From: Mucilaginibacter sp. PPCGB 2223
Lineage (GTDB): Bacteria; Bacteroidota; Bacteroidia; Sphingobacteriales; Sphingobacteriaceae
Assembly: GCF_001705515.1 (NCBI RefSeq)
Contig: NZ_MDJS01000003.1
Coordinates: 744,001 to 808,000, forward strand
Length of the DNA: 64,000 nucleotides
Direction: 5' to 3'
In this document: positions 38,700 through 48,962 of the stretch, piece after piece
Layout: every line of letters starts with the position of its first letter
Position numbering within the stretch: the first letter of the stretch is position 1
Program-made: the position numbers and the translations under genes
Notes under the pieces: model-generated
The model's input: the letters and a program-made list of their open reading frames with translations, nothing else
The model's database searches: none
Told to the model about the DNA's origin: nothing

Positions 38700-41600
38700 A
38701 TGAAGAGAATCTTTACTATCTCGGGGTTAGTACTGATGTGTGTGTTTTTTGTTACTAATGTTTTTGCACAAAACATTAAGCTAAGCGGAAAAGTGACAGA
38801 CAGTACAACCGGCGAAAGTTTACCCGGGGTTAGCGTTACCGTAAAAGGTACAACTGCGGGTACTACCACAGGTCCTGATGGGGCTTATTCAATTTCGGTA
38901 TCACCGAATGCATCTGTTACCTTTTCCTTTATAGGCTATCAGACCCAAACATTGGCCGTCGACAGAAAAACTACGCTCAATGTTAAAATGCTGATCCAAA
39001 ACAACGAGTTGCAACAAGTTGTAGTTGTTGGTTATGGTACGCAGCGCAAGGTTGATGTAACCGGATCGGTAACCACTGTAAAAGGCGACGAAATTGCCAA
39101 GCAATCGTCGCCCAATGCCATTAGTGGTTTGCAGGGTAAGGTGGCAGGTGTTTCGGTGACCAATTCGGGGGGGCCAGGCTCATCACCTCAGGTTACCATC
39201 CGTGGTACCGGCACCATTTACGGCAATACCAATGTATTGTATGTTGTTGATGGCGTGTGGTACAACGATGTTAATTTTTTAAACCCGGCCGATGTTGATA
39301 ACGTCAGCGTATTAAAAGATGCGTCGAGCACCGCAATTTACGGTATACGGGCATCAAACGGTGTTATCATTATCACTACAAAACGGGGCAAAAAAGGCCA
39401 GGTAACAGTTAACTACAACGGTTACGCGGGCTGGCAAACGGTAACTCACCCTGTACAAATAGCAAATGCTACCGAATATGCTACCCTTGTTAACGAACTT
39501 TCTGTTGTTAATGGCGGTGCGGCTTTATTTGCCAACCCTTCAAGCTTCGGTACTGGCACCAACTGGTATAACCAGATTTTGCACGATGCTTTTACAACCA
39601 ATCACAATTTATCGGTGAACGGCGGCACCGAGAAGTCTGATTATAATATCTCATTTGGCGTGCTTGACCAGGATGGCAACGTTAAAACAAATAATTTTAA
39701 ACGTTATACCGTAAGTGTTAATGACAACTACTCCCCTGTTAAAAATCTGGATTTCGGCATCAAAATTAACGGGCAGTACAGCAACTCAAAGGATATTGAT
39801 GGCAATATCTTCCATCAATTGTATGGCGCCGGCCCGGTAGTTCCGGTTTATTATGCCGATGGCTCTTATGGCGATCCGAACGACTATAATTTAGGCGGGG
39901 GTAACAATTACAACCCGCAGGTTACGCTCGATTATTTTAACCAGCATACCGAAACCTATCACTTTACCGGTAACGCCTATGCGCAGCTAACGTTCCTGAA
40001 GCATTTTAAATTTAAAACCTCATTCGGAGGGGATTTTATTAACGGGCAAAGTACACGTTACGTGCCGGTATATAAGGCAACGCTCGGGCAGCAAAGCACG
40101 GTTAGCAGCCTTACCCGCAGCAGGGGCGAAACCCGCAACTGGATAGTAGAAAACACTTTAAACTATGACAACGCCTTTGGCGATCACAGAATCACTGTGC
40201 TGGCAGGGCAAACTGCTCAACGTGAGCAATTGTATGCCGTAAATTTAAGTGCGCAAAATGTGCCCGCAGGCAGCGAGAACCAGTATTTTTCGTTAGGTAA
40301 TAATTTTAATATCACCGATGGCGGCAGTACCCTCAACACTTTTGTCTCGTATTTCGGCCGGGTAAATTATTCTTACAGAGATAAGTACCTCATTAATGCG
40401 TCGGTACGGTCTGACGGCGCTTCGCAGTTTTACGGCAGCAATACCTATACCACATTGCCGGCGGTTGGCGCAGGCTGGGTAATTACCCAGGAAGATTTCA
40501 TGAAGGATCAGCATCTGTTTGATATGCTGAAGCTGCGCGGAAGCTGGGGTAAAGTAGCAAACGCTGGCGTGCCGCGTAACTTAACAATTCCGGCAACTAT
40601 TACAGCACCTTATTTAACGGCGATTTTCGGTAATCCTGAAACGGCATACCAGGGAACAAGTATTAACAGCATTGTTCCTCCGGCAATTTCTATCGAACGG
40701 TCGACGGGTACCGATATCGGCCTTGAAGGCTCGATGCTGAACAGCCGCTTATCATTTGAATTTGATGCTTACAACCGCGAAACCAATAATGCCGTATTTG
40801 GCATACCGGTTTTAGGTAACTTGGGTACCAGCGGTACCGTTATAGGTAACCAGGCTGATATCCGCAACCGCGGTTTGGAGGCAGTGCTTACGTGGAGGGC
40901 AAGTATCAATAAAGATATACAGTATTCGATAAGTGGTAACGTTGGTTATAACCAGAATACTGTTTTGTCTGTTATCAGCGGTAATACACCTATATACGGA
41001 GGTGGTAACGGCATTGCAAACGGCGCCCTGGCCACGCGCACCATAGTTGGCGATCCTATCGGCTCTTTTTATGGCTACCAGGTTGCAGGGATATTCCAAA
41101 CCCCTGCAGAAGTTGCAGCCTCGGCTCAAACTGCTGCCAAACCCGGCGATTTTAAATACGTCGACCAAAACCGCGATGGCGTAATTGACGGCCGTGATAG
41201 GGTGAATCTTGGCGATCCGAACGCCAAAATAAATTATGGTATCAACACCAATCTTACGGTTAAAAATTTCGATCTGACGATCGATCTGCAGGGCGTAACC
41301 GGTGTAAGCGTATATAACGCCAATACTGCTTATCGTTTTGGTAACGAAAACTTCACTAAAGATTTTTACGATAACCGCTGGCATGGCGCGGGTACTTCAA
41401 ATACCTATCCATCTGTTAACGTAGGTTCAAATGCCAACGCAGCGCCAAACTCTTTCTATGTATCAAGCGGCTCATATTTCAGGGTACGCAACATGCAGCT
41501 GGGCTACACACTGCCGGCAGCGTTGCTAACTAAATTAAAAGTTAAAAAATTAAGGGTTTATGCTAACGCTCAAAACGCGATCAACATATTCGGCTACAAA

Positions 41601-41705
41601 GGCTTTACTCCCGAAATAGGCGGTTCGCCAACCAACGCGGGAATTGATAACAACGTGTACCCGTTATATGCTACTTACAATTTTGGCGTGAATCTTACTT
41701 TTTAA
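38700..41705 (+). CDS. SusC-like TonB-dependent transporter
   Basis: A 1001-residue outer-membrane protein that imports oligosaccharides. Signal peptide (ends about VFAQ), CarboxypepD_reg-like domain (LSGKVTDSTTGESLPGVSVT), TonB-box-like ELQQVVVVGYGTQ near residue 103, plug domain (IRGTGTIYGNTNVLYVVDG) and a long beta-barrel ending in YATYNFGVNLTF with a C-terminal Phe. It is followed by SusD 11 bp downstream. It would pass glycan fragments bound by SusD into the periplasm. The substrate is inferred from the glycosidases: beta-1,2-glucan. Confidence 0.96.
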   Translation: MKRIFTISGLVLMCVFFVTNVFAQNIKLSGKVTDSTTGESLPGVSVTVKGTTAGTTTGPDGAYSISVSPNASVTFSFIGYQTQTLAVDRKTTLNVKMLIQNNELQQVVVVGYGTQRKVDVTGSVTTVKGDEIAKQSSPNAISGLQGKVAGVSVTNSGGPGSSPQVTIRGTGTIYGNTNVLYVVDGVWYNDVNFLNPADVDNVSVLKDASSTAIYGIRASNGVIIITTKRGKKGQVTVNYNGYAGWQTVTHPVQIANATEYATLVNELSVVNGGAALFANPSSFGTGTNWYNQILHDAFTTNHNLSVNGGTEKSDYNISFGVLDQDGNVKTNNFKRYTVSVNDNYSPVKNLDFGIKINGQYSNSKDIDGNIFHQLYGAGPVVPVYYADGSYGDPNDYNLGGGNNYNPQVTLDYFNQHTETYHFTGNAYAQLTFLKHFKFKTSFGGDFINGQSTRYVPVYKATLGQQSTVSSLTRSRGETRNWIVENTLNYDNAFGDHRITVLAGQTAQREQLYAVNLSAQNVPAGSENQYFSLGNNFNITDGGSTLNTFVSYFGRVNYSYRDKYLINASVRSDGASQFYGSNTYTTLPAVGAGWVITQEDFMKDQHLFDMLKLRGSWGKVANAGVPRNLTIPATITAPYLTAIFGNPETAYQGTSINSIVPPAISIERSTGTDIGLEGSMLNSRLSFEFDAYNRETNNAVFGIPVLGNLGTSGTVIGNQADIRNRGLEAVLTWRASINKDIQYSISGNVGYNQNTVLSVISGNTPIYGGGNGIANGALATRTIVGDPIGSFYGYQVAGIFQTPAEVAASAQTAAKPGDFKYVDQNRDGVIDGRDRVNLGDPNAKINYGINTNLTVKNFDLTIDLQGVTGVSVYNANTAYRFGNENFTKDFYDNRWHGAGTSNTYPSVNVGSNANAAPNSFYVSSGSYFRVRNMQLGYTLPAALLTKLKVKKLRVYANAQNAINIFGYKGFTPEIGGSPTNAGIDNNVYPLYATYNFGVNLTF

Positions 41706-41716
41706 TATAACCAGTT

Positions 41717-43198
41717 ATGAAAAATATAAAGAACAACCTGTATATAACATTGAGCTTAAGCTTGCTCACAACTACTGTTGTAATGCAAGGCTGTCAGAAA
41801 AGCTTCTTAAATGTGCCTCAACAAGCCCAAACCCCCGTTGCTCAATTTTGGCAAAGTGCCGGTGATGCCCAAAAAGGAGTGAGTGCGATGTATGCCAATT
41901 TGCACGAGTGGACAAATATCGCCTTCGCGCCGATAGCTGTAGAAAGTATGGGATCAGACGATGCCGAAAAAGGTAGTAGTACCAACGACGCCGCATTTAT
42001 GAATGATTTTGATAATTTCACTGCTACAGCGTCCGAAGGTCAATTGACTGATTTTTGGAAAGGCGAATATCAAACCATCAACTTTGCGAATCAAAATTTA
42101 GATAATATCCCCGGCATAAATATGGACGCCAATTTAAAGGCGAGGTATTTGGCCGAAAGTAAATTTATACGCGCCTACGCCTATTTTAGATTAGTAAGGG
42201 CTTTTGGCGATGTGCCATTGCGCGTGCATTTACCTAAAGACCCGGGCGATTATAATATACCCCGCGCTCCAAAGGCGCAGGTTTGGGCAGCTATCGAGGC
42301 CGATCTGACCGATGCCGCCGCTGTATTGCCGCAATCTTATCCGGCTACCGATGTTGGCAGGGCAACCAAAGGCGCGGCATTAGCCTTACACGCAAAGGTG
42401 GCCATGTATCAGCAAAAATGGGCCGATGTACTTACTTACACCAACCAGGTAATGGGTTTAGGCTATAGCCTGTTCCCTAACTTCGAAAAACTGTTCCGTA
42501 CAGAAAACGAAAATAACTCTGAGTCGATTTTTGAGATACAGAACGCCCTGATCCCTGGTAACTCTGCTGCATCAAACTCGCAATACTCGCAGGTACAAGG
42601 TGTAAGAGGGTCTACCGGCGGCGGTTGGGGCTTTAATGTACCAACACAAGATCTGGTGAATGAATTTGAAACAGGTGATCCGCGCAAAGCAGGAACAATC
42701 ATTTTCAGGGGGACAACCACAGTGGAAGGCGACCCAATACCTGCCGTTGGCGATAACCCAATGTACAACTACAAATCGTATGTACCGTTCAGCATGTATG
42801 TATCTGGTTTTAACGAAGGCTGCCAGCAAAACGTAAGGGTAATCCGTTATGCCGATGTTTTATTAATGAATGCCGAAGCCGCGAACGAGTTGGGCCAAAC
42901 CGCACAGGCTTTAAGCTCGCTCGAACTGGTAAGAGCCCGCGCCCGCGGTGGCAACAATGCCATTTTGCCTAAGGTAACAACAACAGTACAGGGTACGTTG
43001 CGCACAGCTATCTGGCACGAACGCCGCGTAGAGCTGGCAATGGAATTTGACCGCTATTTTGATGTGATCCGCCAGGGTCGCGCGGCTACGGTTTTTGGTC
43101 CAAAAGGCTGGAAAGCAAACAAAAACGAAGTTTGGCCGATCCCTCAAACGGAGATAGACCTAAGCGCAGGCGTATTAACTCAAAATCCTGGTTATTAA
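41717..43198 (+). CDS. SusD-like surface glycan-binding lipoprotein
   Basis: A 493-residue RagB/SusD-family lipoprotein. Lipobox cysteine C26 (VVMQGCQKS); TPR-like helical scaffold with the family segments AESKFIRAYAYFRLVRAFGD, GRATKGAALALHAKVAMYQQ and, near the end, IRYADVLLMNAEAANELG and IWHERRVELAMEFDRYFDVI, and a C-terminal NPGY. It caps the SusC barrel and captures the glycan. It is coupled with SusC (11 bp) and the LamG gene (16 bp). Confidence 0.96.
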   Translation: MKNIKNNLYITLSLSLLTTTVVMQGCQKSFLNVPQQAQTPVAQFWQSAGDAQKGVSAMYANLHEWTNIAFAPIAVESMGSDDAEKGSSTNDAAFMNDFDNFTATASEGQLTDFWKGEYQTINFANQNLDNIPGINMDANLKARYLAESKFIRAYAYFRLVRAFGDVPLRVHLPKDPGDYNIPRAPKAQVWAAIEADLTDAAAVLPQSYPATDVGRATKGAALALHAKVAMYQQKWADVLTYTNQVMGLGYSLFPNFEKLFRTENENNSESIFEIQNALIPGNSAASNSQYSQVQGVRGSTGGGWGFNVPTQDLVNEFETGDPRKAGTIIFRGTTTVEGDPIPAVGDNPMYNYKSYVPFSMYVSGFNEGCQQNVRVIRYADVLLMNAEAANELGQTAQALSSLELVRARARGGNNAILPKVTTTVQGTLRTAIWHERRVELAMEFDRYFDVIRQGRAATVFGPKGWKANKNEVWPIPQTEIDLSAGVLTQNPGY

Positions 43199-43214
43199 TC
43201 AAAAAGAAACAGCA

Positions 43215-44039
43215 ATGAAAAAATTAAATATCTTGATGATAGCGGCAGTCACCGGATGTATCGGCCTATCTTCATGCCAGAAAAAATTCGATCCTTCATC
43301 TTACGCTCCACCTTTGAGCATCAACGGGTATACCAGTTCGAATGATGTAGGTAAAGGAAACCTGATCGCCTACTGGTCGTTTAACGGCACACTCACCGAT
43401 AGCTTATCTAACACTGCAGGCACCGGCTCCGGCACCAGTTTTACGGCTGGGGTAAAAGGCTCTTCGTTATTGGCTACAGGTAGCTCGTATGTAGTAAGCA
43501 ATGTGCCGGCAGCACTGCAAAACCTGAACAGCTTTACCATGACGGCATGGGTGTACATGCCGCAAAATACAACCGGCATAGCAGGTATTGTAGATATTGC
43601 CAATCCAAACTCCTTCTGGGGTAATTTCGATCTGTTTTTTGAGAACGGCAGCACACCTACAAACGGTTTGCTAAAGCTGCATGTTAACAATAACGGAACA
43701 GATCTTTTTTACGGTACTTATAACGTAGCCAGCCCCTGGAACAAGTGGACAAACATTGCCGTTAGCTTTGATCTCACCAGTTCTACAATGAAGTTTTATG
43801 TTAACGGCTCGGTAGTTGGTACGGCTACAGGTGCTGGCCCCATTAAATTTCAAAACGCTACCAAAATGGTGTTTGGTACGGTGCAGTTTCAAACTACGCC
43901 GAGCCTCACTACGGCAACAGGTTCGCAACCCTGGGCCAGCTACGTAAACGGCCAGATTGACGAAGTGCGGTTTTATAATAAGGCTTTGAGCGATTCGGAT
44001 ATCGGCACTATTGTAAAACTCGAAAACAGGGGTAAGTAA
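43215..44039 (+). CDS. LamG-domain lipoprotein, likely surface glycan-binding protein
   Basis: A 274-residue lipoprotein: signal with lipobox LSSC (C21), a short linker, then a concanavalin A-like LamG_3 domain (LIAYWSFNGTLTDSLSNT, then TMTAWVYMP and GQIDEVRFYNKALSDSDI). Position directly after SusC/SusD is that of accessory surface glycan-binding proteins (SGBPs) in such loci. It has no catalytic motif. A terminator-like hairpin follows, so the three envelope genes may be expressed more strongly than the enzymes. Confidence 0.85.
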   Translation: MKKLNILMIAAVTGCIGLSSCQKKFDPSSYAPPLSINGYTSSNDVGKGNLIAYWSFNGTLTDSLSNTAGTGSGTSFTAGVKGSSLLATGSSYVVSNVPAALQNLNSFTMTAWVYMPQNTTGIAGIVDIANPNSFWGNFDLFFENGSTPTNGLLKLHVNNNGTDLFYGTYNVASPWNKWTNIAVSFDLTSSTMKFYVNGSVVGTATGAGPIKFQNATKMVFGTVQFQTTPSLTTATGSQPWASYVNGQIDEVRFYNKALSDSDIGTIVKLENRGK

Positions 44040-44056
44040 TATTAAGTAATTGGTAC

Positions 44057-44090
44057 AAAGATTGCCTGCCACAAGCGGGCAATCTTTTAT
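44057..44090 (+). terminator. Hairpin between SGBP and glucanase genes
   Basis: AAAGATTGCC (44057-44066) pairs with GGCAATCTTT (44078-44087) and is followed by TAT. It could attenuate read-through into the enzyme genes, splitting the locus into import and degradation parts. Confidence 0.7.
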
Positions 44091-44120
44091 ATACAAACGA
44101 GTTAAATCTATACAGGGGCA

Positions 44121-45806
44121 ATGAATATGGGCAGGATCAAAGTTATTTTATTGTTATTAATAACGACCGGTTTTTTTGCCTGTTCAAAAAGCCCGTCGGG
44201 CTCCGGTTCAGCCGATCCCGTGATTACTCCGCCGGCAACTTTCAGTTTCAACGCGTTAAAGATTAATGGCGTGTTTAATGGCTATTCATACACCAATGTC
44301 AATACTGCCCCGGTTATTAAATTTTCATTTTCTGATGCTGTAAACCGTTCTTCGGTAGCCGGTAGCATTACTTTTAAAGATCCGTTTGGGGTGGCAGTAA
44401 GCTACAACGCAACCTATGAAGACAACGACCTTACTGTCGTGATCAAACCGATGCAGGCCCTGCAAAACCTTTCAAAATACGCGGTATCGGTTACTACCGG
44501 TCTCAAATCGGCGGCTAATGCAAGTTTGCAATCGGCAGTGAACTTACAATTGACCACCACTATCGATTCGACCAACAAGTTCCCGGTCGTTACCGATGAT
44601 CAGCTTTTGGATATCGTACAAAAACAAACCTTTAAATATTTCTGGGATTTTGGCCACCCGGTTAGCGGCCTCGCCCGCGAACGTAATTCATCGGGCGATA
44701 TCGTGACCACGGGTGGTTCGGGCTTCGGTATCATGGCTATCGTAACCGCTGTGAACAGGCAATTTATTACCCGTACCGATGGTTTGGTACGCATGCAAAA
44801 GATCGTTGGCTTTTTAAAAAATACCGCTCAAAAATTTCACGGCGCCTTTCCGCACTGGCTCAATGGCACCACAGGCGCGGTGGTGCCTTTCAGCGCGCAG
44901 GATAACGGCGCCGATCTGGTCGAAACATCATACCTGATGGAAGGCTTGTTAACAGCAAGGCAATACTTTAACGGTACAGGTACCGATGAAACCACATTAC
45001 GCGCCGATATTAACACCCTTTACAATAACGTGGAGTGGGACTGGTTCAGGCAGGGTAATCAAAATGTGCTGTACTGGCACTGGAGCCCCGATCAGGGCTG
45101 GGCAATTAACATGCCAATCCGCGGCTGGGATGAAGCCTTAATGCCTTACGTTTTAGGCGCATCATCAACTACGCACCCTATCCCCAAAATTGTTTACGAT
45201 AATGGCTGGGCAAATAACGGCTCGATGAAAAACGGCAATTCGTACTTCGGTATTCAATTGCCCTTGGGTCCGCCATACGGCGGCCCGCTATTCTTTGAAC
45301 ATTATTCGCTAATGGCTATTAATCCGAAAGGGTTAACTGATGCTTACGCCAATTACGAAATCCAAACTAAGAACCACACCCTCATCAACTATAACTACTG
45401 CGTTAGCAATCCAAAATCGTATTTCGGATATAGTACAAATTGCTGGGGGCTTACCGCCAGCGATATTTCGGGTGGGTACACGGCCGGTTCGCCTACCAAT
45501 GATGTCGGAGTGATTGCACCGACCGCGGCCATATCATCAATGCCGTACACTCCAGCGGAATCGTTACAGGCGCTCCGGTTCTTCTATTATAAACTGGGCG
45601 ATAAAACCTGGGGGCAGTATGGATTTTACGATGCCTTTAATTTAAACGACACCTGGTTTGCCAACTCGTACCTGGCTATCGACCAGGGGCCGATAATCGT
45701 GATGATTGAAAACTACCGGAGCGGCCTCATCTGGAATTTATTTATGAGCTGCCCCGAAATTAAAACAGGTATGAGAAGCCTTGGCTTTACAAGCCCTAAT
45801 TTATAA
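44121..45806 (+). CDS. GH144-type endo-beta-1,2-glucanase, lipoprotein
   Basis: A 561-residue lipoprotein (lipobox FFAC, C21). Residues 35-150 are an Ig-like Big_5-type domain (VIKFSFSDAVNRSSVAGSI). Residues 165-560 are the glycoamylase-like domain PF10091, which contains the GH144 endo-beta-1,2-glucanases such as Cpin_6279 of Chitinophaga pinensis: FWDFGHPVSGLARER, TTGGSGFGIMAIV, YWHWSPDQGWAINMPI and YLAIDQGPIIVMIENYRSGL. As a surface lipoprotein it would cut polymer outside. It lies 9 bp before a paralogue. PF10091 includes proteins with no tested activity, so substrate is a strong inference. Confidence 0.85.
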   Translation: MNMGRIKVILLLLITTGFFACSKSPSGSGSADPVITPPATFSFNALKINGVFNGYSYTNVNTAPVIKFSFSDAVNRSSVAGSITFKDPFGVAVSYNATYEDNDLTVVIKPMQALQNLSKYAVSVTTGLKSAANASLQSAVNLQLTTTIDSTNKFPVVTDDQLLDIVQKQTFKYFWDFGHPVSGLARERNSSGDIVTTGGSGFGIMAIVTAVNRQFITRTDGLVRMQKIVGFLKNTAQKFHGAFPHWLNGTTGAVVPFSAQDNGADLVETSYLMEGLLTARQYFNGTGTDETTLRADINTLYNNVEWDWFRQGNQNVLYWHWSPDQGWAINMPIRGWDEALMPYVLGASSTTHPIPKIVYDNGWANNGSMKNGNSYFGIQLPLGPPYGGPLFFEHYSLMAINPKGLTDAYANYEIQTKNHTLINYNYCVSNPKSYFGYSTNCWGLTASDISGGYTAGSPTNDVGVIAPTAAISSMPYTPAESLQALRFFYYKLGDKTWGQYGFYDAFNLNDTWFANSYLAIDQGPIIVMIENYRSGLIWNLFMSCPEIKTGMRSLGFTSPNL

Positions 45807-45814
45807 CACGATAC

Positions 45815-47167
45815 ATGATCTTAATGAAAAATACACTTGTCCTTATATTTTTTCTTGCCGTTTCCCACTTAGCCCTTGGCCAGGGCAAGAGCATTGCAAA
45901 CACCGGAATAAAACCCATTGGTATGATTAGAGGCCTTTCGGATAGTGCCTTGCTCGACGTGGTACAACGACAAACATTCAGGTACTTCTGGGACTTTGCC
46001 CACCCTGTAAGCGGGCTTGCGCGTGAGCGCAGTAACATAGCCTACAACTACGGGCACGAGGTTGTCACTACAGGTGGCTCCGGGTTTGGTATTATGGCAA
46101 TGATCGTCGCTGTTAATCGCCACTGGATAACCCGTGAGCAGGGTACCGACAGGATGTTAAAGATCGTTAACTTTTTATCTAAGGCAAGTTCTTTCCACGG
46201 TGTGTTTCCGCATTGGCTTGATGGCAGTACCGGCAAAGTCATTCCTTTCAGCCGCAAGGATGACGGAGGCGACCTGGTAGAAACATCTTACCTTTTTCAG
46301 GGATTGTTATGCGCCAGGCAATATTACGATGGTAACGATCGCAAAGAAAGGGAGTTGCGTAATAAAATAAACAGCCTTTGGGATGAAGTGGAATGGAACT
46401 GGCAAACCAACGGCGGCAAAGACGTGCTTTATTGGCACTGGTCGCCAAATAACGGCTGGAGCATGAACTTTCCCATCCATGGGTTTAATGAGTGTTTGAT
46501 CACTTATATCCTTGCGGCCTCTGGCGAGCGGTATCCTGTATCTGCCGATGTCTACCACAAAGGCTGGGCAAAAAGTAACTTTTTTGAGAATGGGAAAACC
46601 TTTTATGGTTATAAACTGCCCTTAGGCTTTGATTACGGCGGCCCGTTGTTCTTTTCTCAATACTCCTTCCTGGGCTTAGATCCGCACGGGTTAAAAGACC
46701 GCTATGCCGATTATTGGGAACAAAATACCAACCACACCCTCATAAACCACGCCTACTGCGTAGCTAATCCTAAAAAATTTAAAGGTTATGGCGAAAACTG
46801 CTGGGGGCTTACGGCAAGTGATAACTTTGCAGGTTACAATGCCCATTCGCCAACTAATGATTTGGGTGTGATATCACCAACAGCAGCCTTATCGGCATTC
46901 CCATATACGCCCAAATTTTCTATGCTGGCCCTGCGCCATTTTTATTATGATTTGGGTGATAAGATCTGGGGTGAGTACGGTTTTACCGATGCCTTCAGCG
47001 AATCGCATAACTGGTATGCTAAATCATACCTGGCTATTGATCAGGGTCCGATTGTGGTGATGATAGAAAACTATCGTACTGGCTTGCTCTGGAAATTGTT
47101 TATGAGCTGCTCCGAGATCAGATCCGGATTGAAAAAACTTGATTTTACAAGCGCTGCTACCAATTGA
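45815..47167 (+). CDS. Second GH144-type endo-beta-1,2-glucanase, periplasmic/secreted
   Basis: A 450-residue protein with a plain signal peptide (LVLIFFLAVSHLALGQ, no lipobox Cys) and only the PF10091 catalytic domain: FWDFAHPVSGLARER, TTGGSGFGIMAMI, YWHWSPNNGWSMNFPI, YLAIDQGPIVVMIENYRTGL. It is a close paralogue of the upstream gene without the Ig-like domain. A division of labour is likely: surface lipoprotein for polymer, soluble periplasmic enzyme for oligomers. The stop TGA overlaps the next ATG by one base. A nearby in-frame ATG at 45824 is an alternative start. Confidence 0.86.
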   Translation: MILMKNTLVLIFFLAVSHLALGQGKSIANTGIKPIGMIRGLSDSALLDVVQRQTFRYFWDFAHPVSGLARERSNIAYNYGHEVVTTGGSGFGIMAMIVAVNRHWITREQGTDRMLKIVNFLSKASSFHGVFPHWLDGSTGKVIPFSRKDDGGDLVETSYLFQGLLCARQYYDGNDRKERELRNKINSLWDEVEWNWQTNGGKDVLYWHWSPNNGWSMNFPIHGFNECLITYILAASGERYPVSADVYHKGWAKSNFFENGKTFYGYKLPLGFDYGGPLFFSQYSFLGLDPHGLKDRYADYWEQNTNHTLINHAYCVANPKKFKGYGENCWGLTASDNFAGYNAHSPTNDLGVISPTAALSAFPYTPKFSMLALRHFYYDLGDKIWGEYGFTDAFSESHNWYAKSYLAIDQGPIVVMIENYRTGLLWKLFMSCSEIRSGLKKLDFTSAATN

Positions 47168-48921
47168 TGATGAAACTTAGGCGTCTTATTGTCTTGACCA
47201 TGATGCCGGCGTTGATAGCTGGTATCGGCTATGCGCAGCAAAAGCAGCGTAGCTATTGCAACCCCATCAACATTGATTACGGCTATACGCCCATACCCAA
47301 TTTTGCCGAACAGGGTAAACACCGCGCCACTGCCGACCCGGTGATCACACTTTACAAAGGCGACTATTATTTATTCTCCACCAATCAAATGGGTTACTGG
47401 TGGAGCAGCGATATGTATCACTGGAATTTTGTTCGCCGGTCGTTTTTAAGGCCCGAGCATAAAGTATATGATGACTTATGCGCGCCTGCGGTTTGGGTGC
47501 AAGGCGATACGCTGATGGTCTTCGGTTCAACATACTCATCCAACTTCCCGATTTGGATGAGCACCAATCCCAAAGCGAACGAATGGAAAGAGGCCGTACA
47601 CAACTTTGAGCCAGGAGGCTGGGACCCTGATTTTTTCAGAGATGATGATGGCCGGCTTTATCTCTACAACGGCAGCAGCAACCGCTACCCTTTGTATGGA
47701 GCCGAAATTAATCCCAAAACTTTTCAAATGATAGGAGCCCGCAAGGAAACGTACCTGCTGGAACCTTACAAATATGGCTGGCAGCGCTTCGGCGAATACC
47801 AGGATGATATTTTTCTCGATCCCTTTATCGAAGGATCGTGGATGACCAAACATAACGGCAAATACTACCTGCAGTACGGCGCTCCGGGCACCGAGTTTAG
47901 CGGATATGCCGATGGCGTTGTTGTGGGTGATACTCCGCTTGGGCCATTTACACCGCAGCCCATCCCTTTTAGTTATAAACCCGGCGGTTTTGCGCGTGGG
48001 GCAGGCCATGGCGCCACTTTTCAGGATGCCTGGGCCGGTTACTGGCATGTATCCACTATTGGCATATCGGTAAAAAATAACTTCGAGCGCCGCATTGGCA
48101 TTTGGCCTGCTGGCTTTGATAAAGATGGTGTGCTGTATTGCAATACCGCCTTTGGTGACTATCCAACCTTGCTGCCCGATGGCAAAGCCGAACACTTGAA
48201 CGGGACCTTCACTGGCTGGATGCTGCTTAATTATAATAAGCCTGTACAGGTATCTTCAACATTAGGCGGTTTTGCAGCTAACAATGCCGTAGACGAGGAC
48301 ATTAAAACCTATTGGAGCGCAGCTACAGGTAACGCCGGCGAGTGGATAATAACCGACTTAGGCAACGCAAGCACTGTAAATGCCGTGCAGATCAACTACG
48401 CCGACCAAGATGCTGAGTTTTTAGGTAAATCACAAAACGTTTTTCATCAGTACAAACTCCTGTATTCAACCGATGATAAAAACTGGCGGGTATTGGTAGA
48501 TAAAAGCAGCAATAAAACAGACGTGCCGCACGATTATGTTGAGTTGCCTGCCCCGGTAACCGCACGATATATCAAACTGTTAAATTTACATATGCCTACC
48601 GGTAAGTTTGCCATCAGCGGCCTGCGCGTTTTTGGCAATGGTAACGGGGCTAAACCTGATACTGTTAAAAATTTTATTGTACTGCGTACCGAAAAGGATA
48701 AACGAAGCGCCTGGATAAAATGGCAGTTGGCAAACGATGCCTATGCTTATAATATTTACACAGGTACCTCGCCCGGTAAATTGTATAACTGCATTATGGT
48801 ATATAACACCAACCAGTACTTTTTTAAGGCGATGGATAAAGATCTGCCGTTTTATTTCCAGATAGAGGCGATAAACGAGAACGGGGTATCGAAACGAACT
48901 AAAACAATTAAAGTCGATTAA
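47167..48921 (+). CDS. GH43-like propeller protein with discoidin domain
   Basis: A 584-residue secreted protein (signal ending GYAQ). Residues 25-350 form a five-bladed GH43-type propeller (ADPVITLYKGDYYLFSTN, DPDFFRDDDGRLYLYNGSS, FLDPFIEGSWMTKHNGKYYL), residues 365-480 an F5/8 type C discoidin domain (AVDEDIKTYWSAATGNAGEW) and the rest a fibronectin-III-like module. GH43 enzymes are usually arabinosidases or xylosidases; its role on beta-1,2-glucan is unclear, perhaps removing a substituent or acting on a different chain. The start overlaps the glucanase stop (TGATG). Confidence 0.8.
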   Translation: MMKLRRLIVLTMMPALIAGIGYAQQKQRSYCNPINIDYGYTPIPNFAEQGKHRATADPVITLYKGDYYLFSTNQMGYWWSSDMYHWNFVRRSFLRPEHKVYDDLCAPAVWVQGDTLMVFGSTYSSNFPIWMSTNPKANEWKEAVHNFEPGGWDPDFFRDDDGRLYLYNGSSNRYPLYGAEINPKTFQMIGARKETYLLEPYKYGWQRFGEYQDDIFLDPFIEGSWMTKHNGKYYLQYGAPGTEFSGYADGVVVGDTPLGPFTPQPIPFSYKPGGFARGAGHGATFQDAWAGYWHVSTIGISVKNNFERRIGIWPAGFDKDGVLYCNTAFGDYPTLLPDGKAEHLNGTFTGWMLLNYNKPVQVSSTLGGFAANNAVDEDIKTYWSAATGNAGEWIITDLGNASTVNAVQINYADQDAEFLGKSQNVFHQYKLLYSTDDKNWRVLVDKSSNKTDVPHDYVELPAPVTARYIKLLNLHMPTGKFAISGLRVFGNGNGAKPDTVKNFIVLRTEKDKRSAWIKWQLANDAYAYNIYTGTSPGKLYNCIMVYNTNQYFFKAMDKDLPFYFQIEAINENGVSKRTKTIKVD

Positions 48922-48962
48922 TTCAATACTGATAAAACGATAAAGGAGATATCACCATACAT

